Assembly (NCBI GenBank): GCA_963638355.1
Contig: CAVHRT010000042.1
Location: 1-13,806, forward strand
Direction of reading: 5' to 3'
DNA: 13,806 bases
DNA from: W0P28-013 sp963638355
GTDB taxonomy: Bacteria > Bacteroidota > Bacteroidia > Bacteroidales > Paludibacteraceae
Shown: positions 1 to 7,543 of the stretch, piece after piece
How positions within the stretch are numbered: the first letter of the stretch is position 1
How the letters are laid out: the number at the start of each line of letters is the position of its first letter
Position numbers and translations under genes: made by a program
Notes under the pieces: model-generated
What the model saw: only the letters and a program-made list of their open reading frames with translations
Database searches by the model: none
What the model was told of the DNA's origin: nothing

Positions 1-11
1 AGTTGAGTGTG

Positions 12-40
12 AGTAAAGAGTAAGGAATAAAGAGTAAGGA
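12..40. repeat. 7-bp tandem repeat array (AGTAARG type)
   Basis: Four consecutive heptads start at 12, 19, 26 and 33: AGTAAAG, AGTAAGG, AATAAAG, AGTAAGG. Taken as pairs this is a 13-bp direct repeat (14-26 and 28-40) with period 14. It lies just upstream of the small + strand gene at 87. It is one of several short-period arrays in the spacers of this window. The window edge prevents seeing what lies to its left. No function can be assigned. Confidence 0.8.
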
Positions 41-86
41 CGGCACACTGCAAATAATTGAATTTATAAACTTAAACTAACAAAAT

Positions 87-455
87 ATGAAGGAAAAAAC
101 ACGTCAGCAAGTGCTGCAAATTGACAGAGAGTATTTTGTGAAAATCGCTAAAGGCGAACACAAAATAGAGCATCGTCTAATCTATTCGAGCAACGAAACT
201 CGTTATCTTGATGAAGACGAAAATGGCGAAATCGTGCCTCGTGAGTATGATACTCTGAAATTGATAAATGGGCGTAGAAAAAATGCACCAACTCTAGTTG
301 TAGAAGTTGAAAAAGCAGAATTTTATCTTGTACAAGACGAGGATGGCAATGATGTAACTTATGTTGATAACGATGGTGACACTTGCTATTTGTACGAAAT
401 TTGGTATTATCTTGGCAAAGTTTTGTCGATCGAAAACGCTGAGGGAATACTATAA
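87..455 (+). CDS. Small hypothetical protein, possibly ASCH-like (PUA superfamily)
   Basis: This encodes a 122-residue soluble protein with no signal peptide or membrane segment. Its pattern resembles small ASCH-domain proteins: an N-terminal YFVKIAKGEHKIEHR (about residues 16-30, resembling the 'ligeGkKtiEyR' region of that fold), YDTLKLINGRRKNAPTLVVEVEK (about 54-76, a strand-turn-strand), and a C-terminal YLGKVLSIEN (about 108-117). ASCH domains are related to PUA RNA-binding domains, so RNA or nucleotide binding is possible; this is inference from pattern memory, with no catalytic motif to confirm it. The middle is rich in Asp and Glu. The ATG at 87 is preceded by an A-rich stretch without a Shine-Dalgarno sequence, usual for this phylum. 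The gene is about 40% G+C in sampled stretches, lower than topA, and is the only + strand gene here, so recent acquisition is possible. Confidence 0.6.
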   Translation: MKEKTRQQVLQIDREYFVKIAKGEHKIEHRLIYSSNETRYLDEDENGEIVPREYDTLKLINGRRKNAPTLVVEVEKAEFYLVQDEDGNDVTYVDNDGDTCYLYEIWYYLGKVLSIENAEGIL

Positions 456-477
456 CACTTTGGCGTATAAACAACAA

Positions 478-507
478 CGTAGGGACGTGGCATGCCGCGT
501 CCCTACG
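478..507. repeat. REP-like 30-bp palindrome between convergent genes; possible bidirectional terminator
   Basis: A nearly perfect inverted repeat: CGTAGGGACG at 478-487 pairs with CGTCCCTACG at 498-507, and the centre (488-497) is also self-complementary except for the pair 488/497. It lies 22 bp after the stop of the + strand gene at 87-455 and 20 bp after the stop of topA. The position suits a shared terminator, although the T-rich tract after the stem is weak in both directions (ATTTTATT on the + side). The CGTCCCTAC core recurs at 4891-4899, suggesting a dispersed palindromic family rather than a dedicated terminator. Confidence 0.8.
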
Positions 508-527
508 ATTTTATTGGTAGATCGAAT

Positions 528-2861
528 TTATTTTTTGCTTTTCGTTGTCCTTCTTGAGCCGCGGCGACCTTTCGAGGCGCTCTCGGGGTTGGCGATGATG
601 GCGCGGCAAGCCTCTTCGGTGAGTGTGGCGGCATCGGTGTCCTTCGGCAAACGGTAGTTTTTCTTGTCGCTCACGGTGTGAATGTACGCGCCGTAAGGAC
701 CGTTCAGCACTTGAATGTCGCCAAACACGTGAATGAAGCGATTTTTGTCGGCTTCGCGCTTGGCTAAGATTATCTCGATGGCGCGCTCTGGCGTGAGCGT
801 GTAGGGATTGTCGGTTTTTGGAACAGAAAAAAACGATTTCCCGAGTTTGATGTACGGCCCAAAACGCCCATCAGCCACAATCATATCTTCGCCTTCGTAT
901 TTTCCGAGGTTCATTGGCAGTTTGAATAGTTCGAGCGCCTCTTCGAGCGTGATGGTGAAAATGCTCTGACCTTTTTGCAGATCGGCAAAGCGTGGTTTTT
1001 CATCGCCATCGGACGAACCGAGTTGCGCTACAACGCCATATTTTCCCACTTTAGCATAAACGGGTTTGCCCGTTGCGGGATCGTTGCCGAGGAACTGCTC
1101 GCCAGGCTTCACGCCTGTGGTCTTGTCGGCCGCTAGCACCTCTTTGTGGAACGAATTGTAGAACTCGCCGATATTCTCATTCCAAGCCACTTTGCCTTGC
1201 GCAATCTCGTCGAATTCAGCCTCGACATTGGCGGTGAAATTGTAGTCGAGAATGTCGGCAAAATGCTCCATCAGAAAATCGTTCACAACTACGCCCACGT
1301 CGGTTGGCGAGAGTTTCCCTTGATCAACCGTCTCTTTTTCGCGCAGTTTTTCGGTTTTGATTTCACCCTTTTTGAGCGAAATCACCGTGTAGTCGTGCGG
1401 CGTGTTTGGAATGTCGCGCGTGCAAGCGTAGCCGCGTGTGAGAATGGTGGTGATCATCGATGCGGTGGTCGACGGACGGCCAATGCCCAATTCTTCGAGT
1501 TTTTTCACAAGTGTGCCATCGGTGTAGCGCGCAGGACGCTGTGTGAAACGCTCCTGAGCCGAGGCTTCAATCATGCCAACGTCTTGTTTGTCGATGAGTG
1601 GCAGGCGAGTCGTCGAATCGCGATCGGCATCGTCGTCGGCTGCGTCCATGTAGACGCGCAGAAAACCATCGAAAGTCATCACTTCGCCCGTGGCAACGAA
1701 CTGTTCTTGGCTGCCATCGATGTTGATGTTGATGGTGGTGTGCTCAAATTCGGCATCGGCCATTTGCGAAGCCACAGCGCGCTTCCAAATCAGTTCGTAG
1801 AGGCGCTGCTCGTTGGCAGTTCCAGTGATGGTATGGTTGTTGACGTAGGTAGGACGAATGGCCTCGTGCGCCTCTTGTGCGCCTTTGGCTTTGGTGTGAT
1901 ATTGGCGAACTTTCACATAGTTCTCGCCAGCCATTTCGATCACCTCTTTTTTGATTGTCCCGAGGGCTAAGTTGCTCAAATTCAGCGAGTCGGTACGCAT
2001 GTAGGTGATTTTACCAGCCTCGTAGAGTTTTTGCGCCACACGCATGGTTTGTGCCACAGGCATTTTTAGTCGGCGCGATGCCTCTTGTTGCAGCGTCGAT
2101 GTGGTGAAAGGTGCGGCAGGCGACTTTTTCGTGGGGCGTTTTTCGATGCTTTCAATGTGGAATTTAGCCGTTTTGCAATGCTCGAGAAATGCGCGTGCTT
2201 CGGCTTCGGTGGCGAAACGGCGCTTCAGTTCGGCGTGCAGTTCGCAGGGTTTGCCTTGCACATCGACGGCCGAGAACACTGCTGTAACGCGGTACGACGA
2301 GGTGGCTTTGAAATCGTTGATTTCGCGCTCGCGCTCCACAACCAGTCGCAGCGTAACCGACTGCACGCGACCAGCCGAAAGTCCGAGTTTCACCTTTTTC
2401 CACAGCACGGGCGACAGTTCGTAACCCACCAAACGGTCGAGCACACGGCGCGCCTGCTGGGCGTTCACCATGTTCAGGTCTACCTCGCGCGGATTGGCAA
2501 TGGCAGCCGTGAGTGCGTCGGGTGTAATCTCGTGAAAAGCGATACGATTTTTTTTGCCTTGCTCAAGTTTCAAAACATTTTGCAAGTGCCAAGCAATGGC
2601 CTCTCCCTCGCGGTCCTCATCGGATGCGAGCCAAACCATGTCGGCTTGGGCAGCCTCTTTTTTCAGCTCTGCCACCAATTTTTTCTTATCATCGGGGACG
2701 ACATAGGTCGGCTTGAAACCATTCTTTACATCGATGCTCAAATTGCGGTCGGGCAGGTCGCAAATGTGACCCATGCACGATACCACTTTGTAATCTTTTC
2801 CAAGATATTTTTGCACATTTTTAGTCTTGGAAGGAGACTCTACGATTACGAGATTCTTCAT
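528..2861 (-). CDS. topA: DNA topoisomerase I (type IA)
   Basis: This 777-residue enzyme relaxes negative supercoils by passing one strand through a transient 5'-phosphotyrosyl break. The TOPRIM domain is at about 1-115, with Glu8 in ESPSK and the metal-binding DEDREGE (Asp81, Asp83, Glu85). GLSAGRVQS follows at 160-168. The catalytic tyrosine is Tyr287 in TYMRTDS, with EAHEAIRPT at 330-338 and ELGIGRPST at 457-465. Instead of zinc fingers there are three C-terminal repeats, each marked by a G-[KRP]-[YF]-G motif (606-615, 665-674 and 721-730), then a basic tail from about 764. This zinc-finger-free form is usual in Bacteroidota. The ATG at 2861 is chosen because ESPSK follows directly. A good promoter candidate lies upstream (2923-2954), so it is probably transcribed separately from the ClC gene behind it. 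Confidence 0.97.
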   Translation of the reverse strand: MKNLVIVESPSKTKNVQKYLGKDYKVVSCMGHICDLPDRNLSIDVKNGFKPTYVVPDDKKKLVAELKKEAAQADMVWLASDEDREGEAIAWHLQNVLKLEQGKKNRIAFHEITPDALTAAIANPREVDLNMVNAQQARRVLDRLVGYELSPVLWKKVKLGLSAGRVQSVTLRLVVEREREINDFKATSSYRVTAVFSAVDVQGKPCELHAELKRRFATEAEARAFLEHCKTAKFHIESIEKRPTKKSPAAPFTTSTLQQEASRRLKMPVAQTMRVAQKLYEAGKITYMRTDSLNLSNLALGTIKKEVIEMAGENYVKVRQYHTKAKGAQEAHEAIRPTYVNNHTITGTANEQRLYELIWKRAVASQMADAEFEHTTININIDGSQEQFVATGEVMTFDGFLRVYMDAADDDADRDSTTRLPLIDKQDVGMIEASAQERFTQRPARYTDGTLVKKLEELGIGRPSTTASMITTILTRGYACTRDIPNTPHDYTVISLKKGEIKTEKLREKETVDQGKLSPTDVGVVVNDFLMEHFADILDYNFTANVEAEFDEIAQGKVAWNENIGEFYNSFHKEVLAADKTTGVKPGEQFLGNDPATGKPVYAKVGKYGVVAQLGSSDGDEKPRFADLQKGQSIFTITLEEALELFKLPMNLGKYEGEDMIVADGRFGPYIKLGKSFFSVPKTDNPYTLTPERAIEIILAKREADKNRFIHVFGDIQVLNGPYGAYIHTVSDKKNYRLPKDTDAATLTEEACRAIIANPESASKGRRGSRRTTKSKK

Positions 2862-2922
2862 AAAATAACACCCTTTTTATATCGCATTTTTTATCGCGGC
2901 GAAACCGCCAAATTTGAAACTG

Positions 2923-2954
2923 CAAAGTAACAACATTTTTTTTGCAACTGCAAA
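2923..2954 (-). promoter_or_regulatory. Candidate Bacteroidota-type promoter of topA
   Basis: Read on the - strand, a -33 element TTTG (2951-2954) is followed after 20 bp by TTACTTTG (2923-2930), which matches the Bacteroidota -7 consensus TAnnTTTG at all but one fixed position. It would start transcription roughly 50-55 bp before the topA ATG. The leader would contain a small hairpin at 2896-2909 (GCGG, loop, CCGC). This is prediction from consensus only. Confidence 0.5.
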
Positions 2955-2989
2955 TTTATTTTTCTAGTCGCAAGTCGCAAGAAAATTGG

Positions 2990-4777
2990 TCAATCATCGG
3001 AGAAATGCACCAGTACATGTCGGTACGAGTTGAATATTTTTGTTTTCGAAACAAATCCAACGTATTTTCCATCGTCGTCGACCACGGGCAGACTCCACGC
3101 ACCGGTGTCTTCGAAAACGTCCATCACCTTTTCCATCGGCCATTTGGCGTTGATTTTGGCTGGTACGGCAATCATCAGTTTGCGCACCGAAAAACGCTGA
3201 TACAAGTCGGGACGGAACATGATGTTGCGCACCTCGTCGAGCGGCATGATGCCCACTAAAATGCCCGAATTCTTATCGACCACTGGAAAAACATTGTGGC
3301 TCGAGCGCGAAATTATCTTCACCAATTCGCCAAGTTTCATTTCGGGATTGACTATTTCGATATCCGATTCGATGAAATTTTCCATTTTTAGCATCGAAAG
3401 CACGGCGCGGTCTTTGTGGTGCGTCATCAGTTCGCCTTTTTGCGCCAAACGCATGGCGTAGAGGCTGTGTGGCTCGAACAAAATGATGGTGAGATACGAC
3501 ACCACGGAGGTTATCATCAGCGTCATGAAAAGATCGTAACCGCCTGTGAGTTCGGCAATTAGGAATACGGCCGTGAGTGGCGCGTGCATCACGCCGCTCA
3601 TCAAACCAGCCATGCCGGCGAAGGCAAAATTTTGACTTGGAATGTCGAGCCCAAGCACGTTCATGCCTGTGGCTAGCGCAAAGCCTGTGAGACAGCCCAC
3701 AAAAAGGCTCGGAGCGAAAATGCCGCCCGTTCCGCCTGCGCCATTGGTTGCTGCCGAAGCGAAAATCTTGAAAAAGACGATGAGGCAAAGATAGACGATG
3801 ATGGCCCAAGTTTCGGTACGCAGCGAGTAGAACGGCGATTGTTGGAACACTGCGCTAGCATCGCCCGCAAGCAGCGCTGCGATGGTGTCGTAACCTTCGC
3901 CATAGAGCGGTGGAAACAGGAATATGAGCAACCCTAGCATGGCACCGCCTACAGCAATTTTGCTATATGGTCCACGAATGCGCTTGAAAAAGCCTTCGAG
4001 CCTGTTCATGCCGCGCGTGAAATAGAGCGAAACTAAGCCGCACGCCACGCCCAGCACAATAATATATGGTATGCGCCGCAGTTCGAATGGCATGGCATTG
4101 TCGAAACGGAACATCGCCTCGCTGCCCATCATCAGATACGAAAAGGCGTTGGCTGTGATGCTCGATATGAGCAGCGGCACAATGGAGGTCATGGTCATGT
4201 CGAGCAGCAGCACCTCCAGCGTGAACATCACACCAGCGATTGGGGCTTTGAAAATGCCGCCAATGGCACCCGCCGCACCGCAACCAACGAGCAGCATCAG
4301 CGTTTTTTGATCGAGATGGAAAGCGCGACCAAGGTTGGAACCGATGGCAGAACCCGTCAGCACAATTGGCGCCTCGGCACCTACCGAACCACCAAAGCCG
4401 ATGGTGATGGCACTCGCCACTATCGACGACCACATGTTGTGAACTTTGATGATGGCTTTGCGCTGCGAAATGGCGTAGAGAATTTTTGTTACGCCGTGGC
4501 TGATGTCGTCTTTCACAATGCGCCGCACATAGAAACTGGCCAGCGCAATGCCAACGGCGGGCAGCATTAGGTAGAGATAGTTCACCTCGTCGTGCGAAAC
4601 GAGCGAGACCACACCGCGCTGAATGAGTGCGATGATGCTCTTCAAGATGAACGCTGCCACGGCGCATGCCACGCCCACCAGAAAACTCAAGATCAGCACA
4701 AAATACGACTCTTTGATGTGCTTTTCGCGCCACATCAATAGTGCCATGTACCGTTCGTGCCAATCGATTTTCTTCAT
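2990..4777 (-). CDS. ClC-family chloride channel/transporter with C-terminal CBS pair
   Basis: This 595-residue membrane protein moves chloride or related anions. The hydrophobic ClC core covers about 25-435. The gating glutamate is Glu135 in GSVGAEAP, the position of GREGP in E. coli ClC. The third signature, GGIFAPSLFVG, is at 351-361 and the anion-coordinating tyrosine is probably Tyr414 in TGGYD. Two CBS domains follow (about 468-522 and 533-590), which often bind adenine nucleotides and regulate transport. At the internal proton-pathway position the protein has Glu188-Val189 where E. coli ClC has Glu202-Glu203, so the proton glutamate appears replaced by Val. The inner GSGIP motif is SHGVT (93-97). 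These features suggest passive channel-like conduction but do not prove it. The ATG at 4777 gives a normal N-terminus. Confidence 0.93.
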   Translation of the reverse strand: MKKIDWHERYMALLMWREKHIKESYFVLILSFLVGVACAVAAFILKSIIALIQRGVVSLVSHDEVNYLYLMLPAVGIALASFYVRRIVKDDISHGVTKILYAISQRKAIIKVHNMWSSIVASAITIGFGGSVGAEAPIVLTGSAIGSNLGRAFHLDQKTLMLLVGCGAAGAIGGIFKAPIAGVMFTLEVLLLDMTMTSIVPLLISSITANAFSYLMMGSEAMFRFDNAMPFELRRIPYIIVLGVACGLVSLYFTRGMNRLEGFFKRIRGPYSKIAVGGAMLGLLIFLFPPLYGEGYDTIAALLAGDASAVFQQSPFYSLRTETWAIIVYLCLIVFFKIFASAATNGAGGTGGIFAPSLFVGCLTGFALATGMNVLGLDIPSQNFAFAGMAGLMSGVMHAPLTAVFLIAELTGGYDLFMTLMITSVVSYLTIILFEPHSLYAMRLAQKGELMTHHKDRAVLSMLKMENFIESDIEIVNPEMKLGELVKIISRSSHNVFPVVDKNSGILVGIMPLDEVRNIMFRPDLYQRFSVRKLMIAVPAKINAKWPMEKVMDVFEDTGAWSLPVVDDDGKYVGFVSKTKIFNSYRHVLVHFSDD

Positions 4778-4797
4778 TACTTGAAATTTTCAGCCTG

Positions 4798-4805
4798 CAA
4801 AATTA
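4798..4805 (-). promoter_or_regulatory. Candidate -7 promoter element of the ClC gene
   Basis: On the - strand this reads TAATTTTG, a full match to the Bacteroidota -7 consensus TAnnTTTG, 20 bp before the ClC ATG. A -33 TTTG at the usual spacing is not obvious, so support comes from the -7 match and the position only. The leader would be very short. Confidence 0.4.
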
Positions 4806-4876
4806 CAAAAAAAATGAGAAAAGTGGGTTTACGGATTTCGGGGTGTGTCGGATTCGCAATTTGCGCGAAAATGAAA

Positions 4877-4899
4877 GGACGCACGCTGTGCGTCCCTAC
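4877..4899. repeat. REP-like hairpin, second copy of the CGTCCCTAC family
   Basis: GGACGCAC (4877-4884) and GTGCGTCC (4888-4895) form a perfect 8-bp stem around a 3-nt loop, followed by CTAC. The right arm CGTCCCTAC (4891-4899) is identical to the right arm of the palindrome at 478-507 and in the same orientation. The outer left arm has decayed (AAAGG where GTAGGG is expected). It lies in the parE-ClC spacer, which otherwise holds a small AATTGC/GCAATT hairpin (4915-4930) and the heptad array. Confidence 0.7.
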
Positions 4900-4950
4900 A
4901 AACTCAGAAACAGAAATTGCACTAGCAATTCCGAGAAACAACCAGAAATC

Positions 4951-5006
4951 TAGAAACTAGAAATTAGGAATCTACAACTCCTAATTCCTCACTCCTAATT
5001 CCTAAT
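4951..5006. repeat. 7-bp tandem repeat array downstream of parE
   Basis: Eight consecutive heptads can be read from 4951: TAGAAAC, TAGAAAT, TAGGAAT, CTACAAC, TCCTAAT, TCCTCAC, TCCTAAT, TCCTAAT. The word flips from TAGGAAT to its near reverse complement partway through, producing a perfect 8-bp inverted repeat (4962-4969 with 4979-4986, 9-nt loop). The array begins 5 bp beyond the parE stop codon, so it forms the 3' untranslated region and might act as a weak terminator. CCTAATT/CCTCACT-type words recur at the 3' end of murC (11217-11230). Confidence 0.8.
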
Positions 5007-5010
5007 TGAA

Positions 5011-6900
5011 TTATGGCTCATCGAGGTCGACTACGAGGTTATCGACGATGAAGTTTTGGCGTTCGGGCGTGTTTTTGCCCATGTAGAACGAGAGCATTTC
5101 GCCCACCGCGTCCTCTTTGCGCAGCTGAATTTGGTCGAGGCGCATGTCCTTGCCAATGAAGTGCTTAAACTCGTCGGGCGAGATTTCGCCAAGGCCTTTG
5201 AATCGCGTGATTTCGGGTGCAGGTTTCAACGCCTCGATGGCGGCAATGCGCTCCTCTTCGGTGTAGCAATAGCGCGTCTCTTTCTTGTTGCGCACACGGA
5301 AAAGCGGCGTTTGCAGAATGTAGACATGCCCTTTTTTTATCAAATCGGGGAAGAATTGCAGGAAGAAAGTCATCATCAGCAGGCGAATGTGCATGCCATC
5401 GACATCGGCATCGGTGGCAATTATCACCTTGTTGTAGCGTAATCCTTCGAGGCCGTCCTCGATGTTGAGCGCGGCTTGCAGGTAGTTTAGTTCTTTGTTT
5501 TCGTAGACCACTTTCTTGGTCTCGCCGTAGCAGTTGTGCGGCTTACCGAGCAGACTGAACACCGCTTGTGTGCGCACATCGCGGCTTTTGGTGATGGAAC
5601 CCGACGCCGAATCGCCCTCGGTGATGAATATGCAACTCTCGTCGCGCAGGTCGCCTTTGGCATCGTTGTAGTGAACGTGACAATCGCGCAATTTGTCGTT
5701 GTGCATGTTCACTTTTTTTGCGCGCTCGCGAGCCAATTTCGACACGCCTGCAATGGCTTTGCGCTCTTTTTCGGAATCGATAATCTTCTTGAGCAACGCA
5801 TCGGCCATCGGCTGATTTTTGTGCAGATAGTTATCGACCTCACGCTTGATGAAATCGCCCACAAATTTGTTCACACTCACGCCCGAAAGCGGATAAGGTT
5901 TGCCGTCGCTGTCCTTTTCGGGAGCCATATTCAAAGAACCGAGTTTAATCTTGGTTTGACTCTCGAAAGTTGGCTCTATCACATTGATGGCGATGGCTGC
6001 CACTATGCCACTGCGAATGTCGCTCAGTTCAAAATTTTTGTTATAATATTCTTTGATTGTGCGAGCCAAATGTTCGCGCAGCGCCGTTTGATGCGTGCCG
6101 CCTTGCGTGGTGTTTTGCCCGTTTACAAACGAATAATACTCCTCGCCATATTGGTCGCTGTGGGTGAATGCTATCTCTATGTCGTCGCCTTTGAGGTGGA
6201 CGATGGGGTAGAGCGGCTCCGATGTGCTGCGTTCCTGAAGTAAGTCGAGCAGACCGTTGCGCGATACAAATTTGCGTCCATTGAAAACCATGGTCAAGCC
6301 CGTGTTCAGGTAACTGTAGTTGCGCAGCATGGTTTCGATGAAATCCTCGTGGAAAGCGTATTTTCCGAAGATTTGTTCATCTGGCATGAAGCTAACGAGC
6401 GTGCCATTGCGCTCGGTGGTTGGCTGTAGATCGTACTCTTTCACCAATTTTCCGCAGGCGAAATCGGCTTGTTTCACTTGTCCGTCGCGGAACGATTTTA
6501 CGGTAAATTCTGCCGAGAGCGCGTTCACCGCTTTGGTGCCGACGCCATTCAAACCGACCGATTTTTGGAATGCTTTGGTGTCGTATTTGCCGCCCGTGTT
6601 CATTACCGAAACGGCTTGCACCATTTTGCCTTGCGGAATGCCTCGTCCGTAGTCGCGCACGGTTATTGTGCGGTCGTTCAGCGTGATGTCGATGGTAGAG
6701 CCGAAGTGCATGCGAAACTCGTCGATGGAGTTGTCGATTACCTCTTTTATCAGCACATAGATGCCATCGTCGGAGGCGTTGCCGTCGCCAAGTTTGCCAA
6801 TGTACATGCCAGGGCGCAGACGCACATGCTCAAGTCCTTCGAGCGTGCGAATGTTGTCGTCGGTATAGTCGGTTTGCGGTGTGATTACTTCTTCAGCCAT
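5011..6900 (-). CDS. parE: DNA topoisomerase IV subunit B (ParE type)
   Basis: This 629-residue ATPase subunit of a type IIA topoisomerase decatenates chromosomes together with ParC, which is not in this window. The GHKL ATP-binding domain is at about 15-220: Asn57 in KEVIDNSIDE binds magnesium, GRGIP is at 86-90 and GLNGVG at 117-122. The transducer domain carries the QTK loop (Gln315-Lys317). The TOPRIM domain has EGDSA (428-432) and DADVDG (497-502). ParE is preferred over GyrB because of the length, the N-terminal EHVRLRPGMYIGKLGDG form, and the Bacteroidota paralogue pattern; GyrB is the alternative. The ATG at 6900 fits the expected N-terminus. Its upstream neighbour is ssrA, about 190 bp away, with a likely terminator between, so it probably has its own promoter, though no clear TAnnTTTG was found. 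Confidence 0.88.
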   Translation of the reverse strand: MAEEVITPQTDYTDDNIRTLEGLEHVRLRPGMYIGKLGDGNASDDGIYVLIKEVIDNSIDEFRMHFGSTIDITLNDRTITVRDYGRGIPQGKMVQAVSVMNTGGKYDTKAFQKSVGLNGVGTKAVNALSAEFTVKSFRDGQVKQADFACGKLVKEYDLQPTTERNGTLVSFMPDEQIFGKYAFHEDFIETMLRNYSYLNTGLTMVFNGRKFVSRNGLLDLLQERSTSEPLYPIVHLKGDDIEIAFTHSDQYGEEYYSFVNGQNTTQGGTHQTALREHLARTIKEYYNKNFELSDIRSGIVAAIAINVIEPTFESQTKIKLGSLNMAPEKDSDGKPYPLSGVSVNKFVGDFIKREVDNYLHKNQPMADALLKKIIDSEKERKAIAGVSKLARERAKKVNMHNDKLRDCHVHYNDAKGDLRDESCIFITEGDSASGSITKSRDVRTQAVFSLLGKPHNCYGETKKVVYENKELNYLQAALNIEDGLEGLRYNKVIIATDADVDGMHIRLLMMTFFLQFFPDLIKKGHVYILQTPLFRVRNKKETRYCYTEEERIAAIEALKPAPEITRFKGLGEISPDEFKHFIGKDMRLDQIQLRKEDAVGEMLSFYMGKNTPERQNFIVDNLVVDLDEP

Positions 6901-6913
6901 AATAGAGAGTGTG

Positions 6914-6943
6914 AAAGTAAAAAGTCTATAAAGTTTATAAAGT
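6914..6943. repeat. AAAGT array with 7/9-bp spacing upstream of parE
   Basis: AAAGT occurs on the + strand at 6914, 6921, 6930 and 6939, spaced 7, 9 and 9 bp, mostly as AAAGTNTAT-like units. It starts 13 bp upstream of the parE ATG and so would lie in its leader. The same word, in the opposite orientation, forms the nine-copy array at 10249-10319. Between 6944 and 7036 only a 6-bp inverted repeat (AACTGC/GCAGTT, 6967-6985) is visible. Confidence 0.75.
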
Positions 6944-7036
6944 GGCGGTCTGCGATTGAATGAATTAACTGCGAATTAAGCAGTTGAAGATCAATGAATT
7001 TTAGACGATGCAAGAAGGTTTCGGAATGCAAAACCT

Positions 7037-7066
7037 TAAACTTGAAACTTCATAAACTTGAAACTT
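7037..7066. repeat. AAACTT array with 7/9-bp spacing
   Basis: AAACTT occurs at 7038, 7045, 7054 and 7061, spaced 7, 9 and 7 bp. Seen at larger scale it is a 14-bp direct repeat (7037-7050 and 7053-7066) with period 16. It abuts the hairpin that probably terminates ssrA. The 7/9 alternation is the same rhythm as the AAAGT arrays elsewhere in the window. Confidence 0.75.
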
Positions 7067-7087
7067 TTTCGCACTTATGCGCGAAAA
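7066..7087 (-). terminator. Likely terminator hairpin of ssrA
   Basis: TTTTCGC (7066-7072) and GCGAAAA (7081-7087) form a 7-bp stem; in the - strand RNA a G-U and a C-G pair extend it to 9 bp around a 4-nt loop. It begins 5 nt after the end of the mature tmRNA. The following sequence is only modestly U-rich, so part of its role may be 3'-end protection or processing. Confidence 0.55.
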
Positions 7088-7092
7088 GATTG

Positions 7093-7488
7093 TGGAGCTG
7101 ACGGGAGTCGAACCCGCGTCCAAACGGGGAAGCAATATGCTTTCTACACGCTTATCTTCGCCTTCATTTTCGTGCGGCGGCAAGACCGAAGCCACCAACC
7201 GACGCCTTATCCGCTAAATTTTCGACGAGCGTGCGCGGCCACGTCCATCTATCCCCGATTTTTCTACACCTCTTTTACCGAACCGCTTCAGGGAGTGGCA
7301 TTCGAGAGATGTCTCGTTCCAGCACCTGTGCCAGAATTGAGCCTAAAGTACTAAACTTCGTTTAGGCAGCGAGAGCGTAAGATGTTTCGCCAGTTAAAAT
7401 TTTGCCGTCGATGATTTGAGTGCTATCCGGCGTCACACTGCGTGCTTACATACCTCTTCTGCCCGCTGTCAAAACCAAAAACAGCCCC
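7093..7488 (-). ncRNA. ssrA: Transfer-messenger RNA (tmRNA)
   Basis: This 396-nt RNA rescues stalled ribosomes with SmpB and adds a degradation tag. The 5' end GGGGCTG (7488-7482) pairs with CAGCTCC near the 3' end (7100-7094), including the G3-U70 wobble that marks alanine acceptors; the discriminator A is at 7093. The T-arm GCGGGTTCGACTCCCGT is at about 7101-7118. CCA is not encoded (the next bases are CAA), so it must be added later. The tag reading frame at 7391-7362 encodes GETSYALAA and then TAA, with GGC as the resume codon preceded by TAACT. A hairpin (TAAAC/GTTTAG) follows the tag stop. The tag fits the Bacteroidales GETNYALAA-like pattern. Open frames overlapping this gene are spurious. 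Confidence 0.96.
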
Positions 7489-7523
7489 AGAATGCGGAAA
7501 TGTTTGCTTATTTTTTCGAACTG

Positions 7524-7531
7524 CAAAGGTA
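7524..7531 (-). promoter_or_regulatory. Candidate -7 promoter element of ssrA
   Basis: On the - strand this reads TACCTTTG followed by CAG, a full match to the Bacteroidota -7 consensus TAnnTTTG. It lies 36 bp upstream of the mature tmRNA 5' end, leaving a leader of roughly 25-30 nt to be trimmed by RNase P. The -33 region falls in the dispersed element and has no TTTG at the ideal spacing. Confidence 0.6.
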
Positions 7532-7543
7532 CAAATAAAATTT

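Noticed and set aside
1146..1970. Long + strand open frame (274 codons) opposite topA
   Set aside because: It lies wholly antisense to the topA coding region, whose motifs are intact, and its product shows no family pattern.
2085..2930. 281-codon + strand frame running over the topA start
   Set aside because: It is antisense to the TOPRIM region and reads through the topA promoter; the composition is that of a reversed coding strand.
5011..6900. Assignment as gyrB
   Set aside because: Both are possible by motifs alone, but the length and N-terminal form favour the ParE paralogue; the doubt is reflected in the confidence.
7001..7092. Integrated element at the 3' end of ssrA, a common attachment site
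   Set aside because: No integrase gene or duplicated ssrA end is visible; parE follows after a short spacer.
7093..7120. A tRNA 3' end suggested by the GGTTCGA T-arm
   Set aside because: No anticodon arm lies within tRNA distance; the matching 5' acceptor strand is 390 bp away, as expected for tmRNA.
7001..7354. Small open frames over the ssrA 3' half on both strands
   Set aside because: The tmRNA acceptor stem, T-arm and tag explain this DNA; the frames have no start context or protein pattern.
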